IMG/VR virus record: IMGVR_UViG_3300036766_000833
Span: 1 to 45,756 of that record
Length of the DNA: 45,756 nt
Strand: one strand, 5' to 3'
Origin: a virus
The position numbers and the translations under genes are program-made. The notes under the pieces were generated by a model, which saw only the letters and a program-made list of their open reading frames with translations, did no database searches and was not told where the DNA came from. Numbering within the stretch: the stretch's first letter is position 1; every line of letters begins with the position of its first letter. Of the stretch, positions 39,107 to 45,756 are shown in pieces.

Positions 39107-40617
39107 GCCTCGATATCACCGTCACCGACCTCTTCTGCGGCGCGGGCGGCTCGTCGATCGGCGCGGAGGCCTCGGGCGCGCGCCTCGTCATGGCCGCGAA
39201 CCACTGGCGCCTCGCGATCGAGACCCACAACTCGAACTTCCCCGATGCCGACCACGACTGCGCCGATGTCAGTCAGGTCAACCCGCGGCGCTACCCGCGA
39301 ACCGACGTCCTGATCGCGTCGCCCGAGTGTACGAATCACAGCTCGGCGAAAACGCGCAAGGCCCGCTCGACGATTTGGGACCCCGACGCCGATGCTGCCG
39401 AGGAGCGCAGCCGGGCCACGATGTGGGACGTCCCGCGGTTCGCCGAGGTCCACCGCTACGCGATCATCATCGTCGAGAACGTCGTCGAGGTCCGCCGCTG
39501 GGAGCCATTCGACGCCTGGCTCGCGGCGATGCAGGCGCTCGGTTACGAGCATCGGGCGCTCTACATCAACAGCTTCGTCGCCCATCCGACACCCCAGAGT
39601 CGCGACCGGCTGTACGTCGTCTTCTGGCGTCGCGGCAACCCCGCGCCAGACCTCGACTTCCGACCGGTCGCTTGGTGCCCGAGCTGCCTGGCCGACGTCG
39701 AGGCGATCCAGAGCTGGAAGGACCCGACACGGCCGTTCGGCAAGTACCGGAGCCAGTACGTCTACCGCTGCCCGGTCTGTGCCGAGGTCGCGACGCCCTA
39801 TGCCTGGCCGGCCGCAGCGGCAATCGATTGGTCGCTCCCGGCGCCGCGGATCGGCGACCGCAAGCGGCCGCTTGCCGAGGCGACGCTTCGGCGGATCCAG
39901 GCCGGCCTCGAGCGGTATGGGCCGGCCGCCATCGTGCAGGCGGCCGGGCACACGTTCGAGCGGCCGGGCTACTACCGGACGTGGCCGCTCTGGCGACCGC
40001 TCGCGACGCAGACCGCGACAGCCCAGCATGCCCTCGTCGTCGAGACGGCGTATAGCGGTCGGGGCGACGCGAGGCGGGTCAGGCCGGCCTCTGAACCGAT
40101 TGGCACGCAGACCGGCCAACAGAGCCAAGCACTCGTCGTGCCGCTTCGCACGAACGGAAAGGCGGTCCCAGCGGACCTCGCTCCGGTGCCGACCGTCGTC
40201 GCCGGCAACGCTGGCCACGCGCTCCTGATCCGCCAGTACAGCGGCGGGCCCGAGATGACGCGGCCCGTCACCGACCCCGCCGGGACCATCACGGCTATCG
40301 ACCATCACAGCCTCGTCGTGCCTTTCCTCACGGCCTATCACCACGAAGGCGGCCAGCTCTCGTCCGTCACCGACCCTCACCGCACCGTCGATACCCGCGA
40401 CCGGACGGCGCTGGTCGAACCGGCGATCGACGTCGAGGACTGCGGGTTCCGGATGCTGGAGCCGCACGAGATCGGGCGGGCGATGGCGTTCCCCGACACG
40501 TACCTCGTCCTCGGCAACAAGCGCGACCGGGTCCGCCAATACGGCAACGCCGTCACGCCGCCAGTCATGCACCGGATCCTCGAACGGGCCATTGGATCCC
40601 TGGCGGGGCGGGCATGA
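39103..40617 (+). CDS. DNA (cytosine-5) methyltransferase
   Basis: 504 aa. Motif I DLFCGAGGSS (10-19); motif IV ASPECTNHS with the catalytic Cys76 (Glu in place of the usual second Pro); motif VI VENV (124-127, Glu125); motif VIII region PQSRDRLYVVF; and motif X QYGNAVTPPV near the end. Between VIII and IX lies a zinc ribbon (CPSCLADVEA ... YRCPVCAEV), then a long target-recognition part. There is no restriction enzyme beside it, so it probably shields phage DNA. Target sequence unknown. Confidence 0.92.
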   Translation: MSLDITVTDLFCGAGGSSIGAEASGARLVMAANHWRLAIETHNSNFPDADHDCADVSQVNPRRYPRTDVLIASPECTNHSSAKTRKARSTIWDPDADAAEERSRATMWDVPRFAEVHRYAIIIVENVVEVRRWEPFDAWLAAMQALGYEHRALYINSFVAHPTPQSRDRLYVVFWRRGNPAPDLDFRPVAWCPSCLADVEAIQSWKDPTRPFGKYRSQYVYRCPVCAEVATPYAWPAAAAIDWSLPAPRIGDRKRPLAEATLRRIQAGLERYGPAAIVQAAGHTFERPGYYRTWPLWRPLATQTATAQHALVVETAYSGRGDARRVRPASEPIGTQTGQQSQALVVPLRTNGKAVPADLAPVPTVVAGNAGHALLIRQYSGGPEMTRPVTDPAGTITAIDHHSLVVPFLTAYHHEGGQLSSVTDPHRTVDTRDRTALVEPAIDVEDCGFRMLEPHEIGRAMAFPDTYLVLGNKRDRVRQYGNAVTPPVMHRILERAIGSLAGRA

Positions 40618-40967
40618 CGATGCCTGAGCTGCACGAGTTCGTGCCCTACCCGCTGACGCCCCAGGACAAGCCGGGCCACGTCTGCAATGGCTCCTGCGCA
40701 TGCGCGGTCTGCAGCCAGAACCGCAGCGTCCGTGCCGTCCACTACCAGGCCCGCGATCGCCGCCGGCCGAAGGCGGCCTGGTACCGCGCCGATCGCGGCC
40801 GTGGTGGCGGCTGGAGCTTCGCCCACCTCTTCGCCACCGTCGATGGGCCGATCGTGCAGAGCGCCTGCGGCTACCAGCCCGGACGCGCCGGCCAGCGCGT
40901 CATCTACGCCCCGGCGCTGCCCACCGACCCGCGCTGCTCGCGCTGCGAGCGCCTGGAGGCGATGTGA
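40614..40967 (+). CDS. Cys-rich protein, 117 aa
   Basis: ATGA overlap. CNGSCACAVCSQN and RCSRCERLEAM at the two ends, with a basic middle (QARDRRRPKAAWYRA). Possible zinc protein. Unknown. Confidence 0.5.
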   Translation: MTMPELHEFVPYPLTPQDKPGHVCNGSCACAVCSQNRSVRAVHYQARDRRRPKAAWYRADRGRGGGWSFAHLFATVDGPIVQSACGYQPGRAGQRVIYAPALPTDPRCSRCERLEAM

Positions 40968-41173
40968 CCGTCCGACGTCGAGCTGACATCACGAGCGGCA
41001 TGGACCGCGGCGAGCGGGCGGCGAACCTCACACTCCGGGCGTTCGCCGAGTTCGAGGCATCCGGGCGGGGGTGGCCCGGGCACGGCATCTGTGTCGGGCA
41101 CCTGTGCGGTTGCAAGGTCCGCCGTGGTGGTCGTGACCGCATCCACGCCCGACGTGATGAGTGCCACGGATGA
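40964..41173 (+). CDS. hypothetical protein, 69 aa
   Basis: GTG overlap. Contains HGICVGHLCGCKV, a His/Cys cluster in a basic background. Unknown. Confidence 0.45.
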   Translation: MTVRRRADITSGMDRGERAANLTLRAFAEFEASGRGWPGHGICVGHLCGCKVRRGGRDRIHARRDECHG

Positions 41174-42015
41174 CCTACACCATCCCGCCCGACTCGCCCA
41201 AGGCCGTCAGGGCGGCCGCCTTCGGCCGCGAGCTCGTCAAGGCCTGCGCCCGGCGCCGCATCCCGCTGAAGGAGCTCGAGCGCGTCACCGGGGTCGGGCA
41301 CACGTCGCTCGACAACTACCGGCGGGGCCTGATCCTGCCCAAGGTCGAGGTCGCACTCTCGCTCGCGACGGCGCTCGCGTGGCCGCGGCTGGGCCAGATG
41401 ATCGTGGCCGCCCGGACCTTCGTCTGCGCGCGGGCGGGTTGCGGGCGGACCTTCCGCAACGATACCGGGGCGCCGCGTCGCTACTGCTCCGAGACCTGCC
41501 AGCGTATCGCCGGGAACCTCCGGCTCGCGAGTCGGCGGACCCGCCGGGCCGGCCAGACCGGCGACGGCCGGACGGCGGAGGCCGCGAGGCGCCAGTTGCG
41601 CTCGGGCCTGGCGCTCGCCGACGAGCGGGCGAGGCTGCTCGAGAGCGCCATCGGCGCGATGTGCCACGACTGCGAGCCCGAGGGCCTCTGCCGAACCGCG
41701 GCCTGCGCGCTGCGGCCGTTCAGCCCGCTGCCGCTCGAGGTCCACGGCAACCGGCGCCCGGCGAGGATCGAGTTCGCGATCCGCTCGGCCTCCTGGACAC
41801 CGGAGCGGCGCCGCCTCCAGAGCGAGCTGACCGTCCGCATGCACGCGGACCCCGAGGTCGGTCCACGGATGCACGCCGGCTGGCCTGCGGCCGCGAGCGC
41901 CAAGGGCCGGGCGAAGGCCCATGCCCGGACGCCGGCGCAGCTCTCGGAGGCCGCGGTGAAGGCGCAGGCGACGCGCCGGCGGATGCGCCAGCAACGGCTG
42001 GGGGTACCCGTATGA
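41170..42015 (+). CDS. XRE helix-turn-helix protein with zinc fingers
   Basis: 281 aa. Residues 14-70: FGRELVKACARRRIPLKELE, RVTGVGHTSLDNYRRGLI form a helix-turn-helix. From 82 a zinc finger of the CGRTF...RRYCSETCQR kind follows, then a Cys cluster (CHDCEPEGLCRTAAC) and a basic tail. A regulator or replication protein, possibly binding two DNA sites; role unknown. Confidence 0.6.
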   Translation: MTYTIPPDSPKAVRAAAFGRELVKACARRRIPLKELERVTGVGHTSLDNYRRGLILPKVEVALSLATALAWPRLGQMIVAARTFVCARAGCGRTFRNDTGAPRRYCSETCQRIAGNLRLASRRTRRAGQTGDGRTAEAARRQLRSGLALADERARLLESAIGAMCHDCEPEGLCRTAACALRPFSPLPLEVHGNRRPARIEFAIRSASWTPERRRLQSELTVRMHADPEVGPRMHAGWPAAASAKGRAKAHARTPAQLSEAAVKAQATRRRMRQQRLGVPV

Positions 42016-42242
42016 GGACGATCACGGGCACCTTCGGCACCAGCGCTGCCGAGACCTACACCTGTGGCCTGTGCCTGGCCCAGTTCGCGGTCGCCGAGGG
42101 CAAGGCGCTCCACCTCGTCAACCAGCACGGCGCGCGCCTGGTGCACCCGGGCGGCGGGGCCTATCGCTACGAGGCCGAGGTGCCCGAGACGCACCGCCTG
42201 GCCGTGGCGCGGCCGCCGATCTACCGGGAGGCCCTGCGGTGA
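42012..42242 (+). CDS. C2H2-type zinc finger protein, 76 aa
   Basis: TYTCGLCLAQFAVAEGKALH with LVNQHG gives C-x2-C-x13-H-x4-H, a classical finger. ATGA overlaps at both ends. Such single-finger proteins are rare in bacteria but known in phages. Confidence 0.55.
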   Translation: MRTITGTFGTSAAETYTCGLCLAQFAVAEGKALHLVNQHGARLVHPGGGAYRYEAEVPETHRLAVARPPIYREALR

Positions 42243-42439
42243 CCGTCCTCATCGAGGTCGAGTCCGTGCCCCAGCTCATGCGCCGCCACGCGACGGTCAG
42301 CCGCGATTGCGCTTGTGGCTCGCCCGTGGTGGCGGACAGCCTGCTTGCGTCCGACGTCTGGCTCGCGGTCCGGCGGCACAACGTCGGCGTCAGTCACCAG
42401 GCGTTCAGCGCCGCGGGCGGCTGTCGGAGGGTGCCATGA
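42239..42439 (+). CDS. hypothetical protein, 66 aa
   Basis: GTG overlap. SRDCACGSPVVADSLLASDV and a Val-rich segment then HNVGVSHQ. Possible CxC...H site. Unknown. Confidence 0.45.
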   Translation: MTVLIEVESVPQLMRRHATVSRDCACGSPVVADSLLASDVWLAVRRHNVGVSHQAFSAAGGCRRVP

Positions 42440-42663
42440 TCTGCGAGGACTGCCTCCGCTCTGCGCCCTGCATGTTCCACCAGGCGCGCGACGCGCTCGC
42501 TCTGTCGCTAGGTCGCCGCTACAGCGGCGACCATCTGGGGGGTCGTGTCTACTGTCGGTCATGTCGGGTGGCCGCCGACGTGATCCTCGCCGACATTCCG
42601 GGCTGGCGACTGACCACCGATGTTGCGCAGAACGAGCTGGTCGAGCGCTGGGCGCACGCATGA
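42436..42663 (+). CDS. Cys-rich protein, 75 aa
   Basis: ATGA overlap. MICEDCLRSAPCMFH and VYCRSCRVAADV, two CxxC pairs flanking a helix, like a double zinc knuckle. Unknown. Confidence 0.5.
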   Translation: MICEDCLRSAPCMFHQARDALALSLGRRYSGDHLGGRVYCRSCRVAADVILADIPGWRLTTDVAQNELVERWAHA

Positions 42664-43370
42664 GCCGGGATGACGGGTTCGCGGTCATGGACGTGTCGAC
42701 GGGGTACGTCGACGACCCGAAGTGGCGGAAGCTCGCGCGATATGCCCCTGACCAGCTCGGCCCGGCATTCATCGCCTACACCGCGCTGTTGGCCGAGTCG
42801 TGGCGGGCAGGCCGGCGGCTGACGATCGACGACGCCTGGCCGGCTCTGATCCCCGTCTCGCAACCCGCAATCGATGCCCTCCGACACGTCGGACTGCTCG
42901 ATTCGCATGGCCTCGTGCAGTCGCGAGCATGGCGCGGGTGGTTCGGACCAGCGAAGGGACGTCGCGACGCGTTCCGCGAGCGATGGGCCCGTGCGAACGA
43001 GAAACGCCGCGCGGCTACAGAGCAGTTACCGCGCGGTAGCAGCGCGGTTACCGCGTCCCCCGAACCGTCCGAACCGTCCGAACCGTCCGAACCGTCCGAA
43101 CCGTCCGTAGATTCTAGAGATACTCCCCCTCCCCCCGCCGAGCGGGGGCGGCGGTCGAAGGGCACGAACCCTCGTTCCAACGGCACGGCACCACGCGATC
43201 AGGCGACGAACCCGAGGTCGACGGGAACGAGCGTGCGCCAGGTCCGTGCCGACCAGAAGCGGGGGCCGACGAAACTCGCGGAGGTGCTCCGCGCGGCAGC
43301 GACAGTCAGATCGCCATCGGATGACGACGAGGCGACGCGGTTCGACAGCCCGGCCGAGGCCCCGGCATGA
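42660..43370 (+). CDS. replisome organizer / replication initiator-like protein
   Basis: 236 aa. The N-terminal 120 residues (DVSTGYVDDPKWRKLARYAP, AYTALLAESWRAGRRLTIDD, AIDALRHVGLLDSHGLV) form a winged helix of the phage replication-initiator kind. There follows a run of five EPS triplets, then a disordered basic linker and a short helical end (TKLAEVLRAAATV), which could recruit a host helicase loader. The five triplets come from perfect 9-bp DNA repeats, so the origin may lie in this gene as in lambda O. Confidence 0.6.
   Translation: MSRDDGFAVMDVSTGYVDDPKWRKLARYAPDQLGPAFIAYTALLAESWRAGRRLTIDDAWPALIPVSQPAIDALRHVGLLDSHGLVQSRAWRGWFGPAKGRRDAFRERWARANEKRRAATEQLPRGSSAVTASPEPSEPSEPSEPSEPSVDSRDTPPPPAERGRRSKGTNPRSNGTAPRDQATNPRSTGTSVRQVRADQKRGPTKLAEVLRAAATVRSPSDDDEATRFDSPAEAPA
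43024..43059. promoter_or_regulatory. palindromes before the iterons
   Basis: ACCGCGCGGT (perfect 10-bp palindrome, from 43028) and CGCGGTTACCGCG (near-perfect, 43043-43055) sit immediately upstream of the iterons. They may help form or bind the origin complex. Confidence 0.35.
43062..43106 (+). repeat. five perfect 9-bp iterons (putative origin)
   Basis: GAACCGTCC repeated five times without interruption, each adding Glu-Pro-Ser to the host protein. A relatively A/T-rich spot (GTAGATTCTAGAGATACT, 43107-43124) follows. Iterons plus an easily melted stretch inside the initiator gene is the arrangement of lambdoid origins. Confidence 0.6.
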
Positions 43371-43642
43371 TGCACCGCCTAACCAGCTTGAGCTGCTTGA
43401 TTTGTGGCCACGAGTCCGATGACCGCCGCATCGTGGCCGTCTCGATCGCCTGCTACCGCGAGGCCGTCGAGGGCCGGACGTTCGCCACCGTGCCGCGCTG
43501 CCTCGACGCCCGGGCCTGCCGGGAGCGCACCGAGGCCGCTGGCGAGCCGTGGCCGCTCGACGACGCCACCCCGGGGCCGGTTGCGGGCCGAGGGTCCGAC
43601 TGGGCAACGTCACGGGTAGCGGACGACGACCGATGGGGCTGA
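43367..43642 (+). CDS. hypothetical protein, 91 aa
   Basis: ATG 43367 (another at 43370). CLICGHESDDRRI, RCLDARACRERTE: a CxxC-x-H and further cysteines, likely zinc-binding N-terminal half, acidic tail. Overlaps the RuvC-like gene by 10 bp. Confidence 0.5.
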   Translation: MMHRLTSLSCLICGHESDDRRIVAVSIACYREAVEGRTFATVPRCLDARACRERTEAAGEPWPLDDATPGPVAGRGSDWATSRVADDDRWG

Positions 43643-44106
43643 CGGTGATCCTCGCCATCGACCCCGGGACCGCGCAGTCAGCGTGGGTTGCCTTTGACGC
43701 CGAGCAGCAGGTCGTCATCGACTCCGGGATCCAGCCGAATGAAGAACTCGTCGCCCAGCTCCGCATCGGCCTCTTCCCAGACCGTCGCGTCGCCGTCATC
43801 GAGAAGATCGAGTCCTACGGCATGGCCGTCGGGGCGGAGGTCTTCGAGACGGTCTGGTGGTCCGGCCGCTTCGCCGAGGCGCTCCACCCGCTGCCGGTCA
43901 TCCGGCTCCCGCGCCGGGCAGTGAAGCTCGCCATCTGCGGCGACACGAGGGCGAAGGACCCGAACATCCGCCAGGCGCTCCTCGACCGCTTCGGGGGCAA
44001 GGCCGCCCAGGGCACGAAACGCGCGCCGGGCCCGCTCTACGGCATCCACGGCGACCTGTGGGCCGCCCTCGCGGTCGCCGTCACCTATGCGGAGACACTG
44101 CGATGA
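43633..44106 (+). CDS. RuvC-like Holliday junction resolvase
   Basis: 157 aa from ATG 43633. The RNase H fold shows VILAIDPGTAQSAWVAF (Asp10), VAVIEKIESYGMAVG (Glu57/Glu60), KDPNIRQALLDRFGG and GIHGDLWAALAVAV with an Asp near the end. All acidic positions of a RuvC-type active site are accounted for. It would resolve branched DNA before packaging, working with the exonuclease and annealing protein. Confidence 0.8.
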   Translation: MGLTVILAIDPGTAQSAWVAFDAEQQVVIDSGIQPNEELVAQLRIGLFPDRRVAVIEKIESYGMAVGAEVFETVWWSGRFAEALHPLPVIRLPRRAVKLAICGDTRAKDPNIRQALLDRFGGKAAQGTKRAPGPLYGIHGDLWAALAVAVTYAETLR

Positions 44107-44210
44107 CCCGCCGGCTCCCGTGGCGCACGAGGCTCCGTCGGTTCTGGCGCCGCCTGACCGGCCGCGCCATTCCCTATCGCGACGACTGGCCCGGAGAGGA
44201 GTCGACATGA
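44103..44210 (+). CDS. basic mini-protein, 35 aa
   Basis: MTRRLPWRTRLRRFWRRLTG then RAIPYRDDWPGEEST. Very basic, Trp-rich. Overlaps both neighbours by ATGA. Unknown; too small to be sure. Confidence 0.4.
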   Translation: MTRRLPWRTRLRRFWRRLTGRAIPYRDDWPGEEST

Positions 44211-44482
44211 CCGACCCCATCGACCTGCTCGACGAAGCCTGGTGGCTCATGGAGCTGGTGCCGCCCCTCCGCGACAGCGAGCCAATCCAAATCCGAAGAG
44301 GCCGCACCGTGGGCGACCTGCGCCGCCTCCTCGCCCTGGCCCGGGACGCGGAGCGGCTGCGAGAGGCGGTGCTGAGTGTCCATGACGATCTCGCGGAACG
44401 CCATGGGGAGTCCTGTGACTGTGAGCGATGTCTGGTGGTCCAGCCTCTCGCTGATGTCGCCCTCGAAGGCACCGACCGATGA
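44207..44482 (+). CDS. hypothetical protein, 91 aa
   Basis: Acidic start (IDLLDEAWWLMELVPPLRDS), helical middle, CDCERC near the end, like a half zinc knuckle. Unknown. Confidence 0.45.
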   Translation: MTDPIDLLDEAWWLMELVPPLRDSEPIQIRRGRTVGDLRRLLALARDAERLREAVLSVHDDLAERHGESCDCERCLVVQPLADVALEGTDR

Positions 44483-44739
44483 CCGATTTGCTCGCCGAAG
44501 CGCTCGCCGAGGCTGACCCAAAGACAGAGGGCGGTTTCTATCTCGTAACTGCTGAACGTCTCCGCGTCGCCCTCCGCGAGCGCGGCGTCCACTTCGTGAC
44601 GGTGGAGGGGCTGGCGAAGGCCATCCTCGACGCGACAACCGTCTACGGGATGCCCGAGAACTGGTACACCGTCTGGCGGCGAGCATGGCCCGAAGGATTG
44701 GCCGCCGCCATCCTCGCTGCGCTGGAGCGTGAGGCGTGA
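44479..44739 (+). CDS. hypothetical protein, 86 aa
   Basis: ATGA overlap. LLAEALAEADPKTEGGFYLV then helix-loop-helix (RLRVALRERGVHFVTVEGLA, LAAAILAALEREA). Unknown. Confidence 0.45.
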   Translation: MTDLLAEALAEADPKTEGGFYLVTAERLRVALRERGVHFVTVEGLAKAILDATTVYGMPENWYTVWRRAWPEGLAAAILAALEREA

Positions 44740-44951
44740 CCATCTTCACCGGCGCCATCTGCGGGTCTGGCAACGACACGCTGCTCAAGTCGGAGCCCGC
44801 CATCGAGCGCTGGTGCTTCGCCGAACGGAAGCGGCTGCCGCACACGTGGGAGCTGTGGGGCAGCCTGGAGCCGTCGTGGTACGAGCCCGTCTGGATTTGC
44901 CGTTGCTCGGGGTGCGGCAAGGACAAGACGCACTTCGGAGACGGCTGGTGA
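44736..44951 (+). CDS. zinc-ribbon protein, 71 aa (complete copy)
   Basis: GTG start overlapping the previous stop. CRCSGCGKDK near the end; middle Trp-rich (RLPHTWELWGSLEPSWY). The last 28 codons are identical to the partial gene at 1-89. Confidence 0.55.
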   Translation: MTIFTGAICGSGNDTLLKSEPAIERWCFAERKRLPHTWELWGSLEPSWYEPVWICRCSGCGKDKTHFGDGW

Positions 44952-44988
44952 CCCGCCCGGGCCTGCGCCTCCTCGCCACGGTGCTCCT
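44863..44988. repeat. terminal repeat, right copy (matches 1-126)
   Basis: Covers the 3' part of the 44736 gene plus 37 bp; breaks off exactly at the next gene. Same-strand repeat of the window start. Confidence 0.9.
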
Positions 44989-45480
44989 GTGAGGCTCTAC
45001 GTCGCGTCGAGCTGGCGAAACTGTCTCCAGCCGTCGCTCGTCGGCGACCTGCGGGCCCAGGGCCACGAGGTCTACGACTTCCGGCATCCCCCGGACGGTG
45101 ACCACCTCGGCTTCTCGTGGTCCGACGTCGATCCCGCATGGGCGGCTTGGACGGCGGAGGAGTACCGCGCCGCCCTCGACCATCCGATCGCCGTCGCCGG
45201 CTTCGAGTCCGACTACGGCGCGATGGCCTGGGCTGAGGGCTGCATCCTCGTCCTGCCCTGCGGCCGCTCGGCGCACCTCGAAGCGGGCTGGTTCGTCGGC
45301 GCCGGCAAGCCGCTCTGGATTCTGCTCGACCCCGACGAGTTCGGCCACGACGTCGGGCATCACGTCACCGAGCTCATGTACCGCATGGCGACGGGGATCT
45401 TCACGACAGTCGATGAGCTCATGCACGCGGTCTGGCCATTCAGCGAGGGCCATGCCGCGGCCGCCAGAGGCGTCCCGTGA
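44989..45480 (+). CDS. nucleoside 2-deoxyribosyltransferase-like protein
   Basis: 163 aa from GTG 44989. RLYVASSWRN at the start, then the MAWAEGCILVLPCGRSAHLE AGWFVGAGKP block (split here), match the NDT/DUF4406 fold, where the acidic residue after 'RSAHLE' is catalytic. Members exchange bases on deoxynucleosides or cleave NAD-type bonds. It occupies the place taken by the nuclease-like gene at 130-945 at the other end, so it is a replaceable cassette. Confidence 0.65.
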   Translation: MRLYVASSWRNCLQPSLVGDLRAQGHEVYDFRHPPDGDHLGFSWSDVDPAWAAWTAEEYRAALDHPIAVAGFESDYGAMAWAEGCILVLPCGRSAHLEAGWFVGAGKPLWILLDPDEFGHDVGHHVTELMYRMATGIFTTVDELMHAVWPFSEGHAAAARGVP

Positions 45481-45756
45481 CGCCCTTCCTCCGCCTGCTC
45501 CTCGTCACCGTCCTCGCCCTCGCCGTGGGCTTCATGACCGGACTCCGCGCCGCGGCCAGCATGGCCCCGAGCCATCACCGCTGGATGCCTCCGCCGCTCC
45601 CGGCGAACCTCGCGCTCTACGAACCTCCCACCATATCCGTCACGGCTTCGACCGTGGCGCCGGCCCTGACAGCGGTGGCCGAGATGCCGTCCACGCCGGT
45701 TCGTCCTGTAGCGGGTCAGGCGCTGCGGGGTTACGTCTCGGGGCGTGCGTCCTGGC
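45477..45756 (+). CDS. RlpA-like secreted protein, 5' part (cut by window end)
   Basis: GTG start at 45477, overlapping the stop before. Signal/membrane helix and the MAPSHHRWMPPPLPANLALY block are almost identical to those of 942-1493. The linker is diverged, and the window ends at SGRASW, where the barrel domain begins. Confidence 0.65.
   Translation, partial: MTPFLRLLLVTVLALAVGFMTGLRAAASMAPSHHRWMPPPLPANLALYEPPTISVTASTVAPALTAVAEMPSTPVRPVAGQALRGYVSGRASW

Noticed and set aside
43062-43106. CRISPR-like direct repeats
   Set aside because: The 9-bp units have no spacers and lie in frame within a gene; iterons fit better.

Overview
The window (45,756 bp, about two-thirds GC) reads as an essentially complete genome of a temperate, tailed phage of the siphovirus (HK97-like) type. 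It carries a P27-type terminase pair, portal, SppA-type protease, HK97-fold capsid, connector and neck proteins, a tail terminator, tube, tape measure, hub and fibre set, plus a tyrosine integrase, an attP site, and a repressor with operator. The host is a high-GC bacterium that uses GTG starts and ordinary Shine-Dalgarno sites. The integration site is the 3' end of a proline tRNA (GGG). Nothing in the sequence fixes the host phylum; Actinomycetota or Chloroflexota would both fit.

The two window ends match: bases 1-126 equal 44863-44988 with two mismatches, and the RlpA-like gene at 942 is matched by a diverged copy at 45477. The genes between these flanks differ (a nuclease-like gene at 130-945, a deoxyribosyltransferase-like gene at 44989-45480). 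The simplest reading is a circular map of about 44.86 kb whose closure falls on a locus that varies between phages in the population. A real duplication is the alternative.

Layout. (1) The early/replication region runs from the leaderless-looking promoter at 33599-33636 rightward through 45756 and, on a circle, on to 3134. It consists almost entirely of small genes coupled by ATGA/GTGA overlaps: a YqaJ-type exonuclease with a putative annealing protein, HNH, metallopeptidase, C5 DNA methyltransferase, a replication-initiator-like protein with internal 9-bp iterons, a RuvC-like resolvase, and many Cys-rich mini-proteins. (2) A leftward two-gene unit (3724 to 3140) has a strong promoter at 3758-3786. 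(3) The integration module lies at 3838-5581: small membrane protein, excisionase, integrase, and attP flanked by repeats. (4) The lysis region lies at 6422-8296. (5) The late morphogenesis region lies at 8463-32391. (6) The leftward genes at the far end of the late region are an acyltransferase and the XRE repressor.

Most interesting is a self-contained leftward unit dropped into the neck genes (20867-21868). It has its own sigma70-like promoter, a leader that can fold in two exclusive ways, one hiding the ribosome-binding site, and a 200-aa protein whose layout recalls the RAMP/Cas7 fold. Directly behind the stop codon lies a 250-nt tract built of exactly fifty 5-nt steps (GRYNN on the coding strand). 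The portal gene also contains an intein with the Trp-Cys-Thr signature of class 3 inteins and a LAGLIDADG endonuclease. A beta-rich module occurs once in the head-closure protein and twice in the tail-tube protein.
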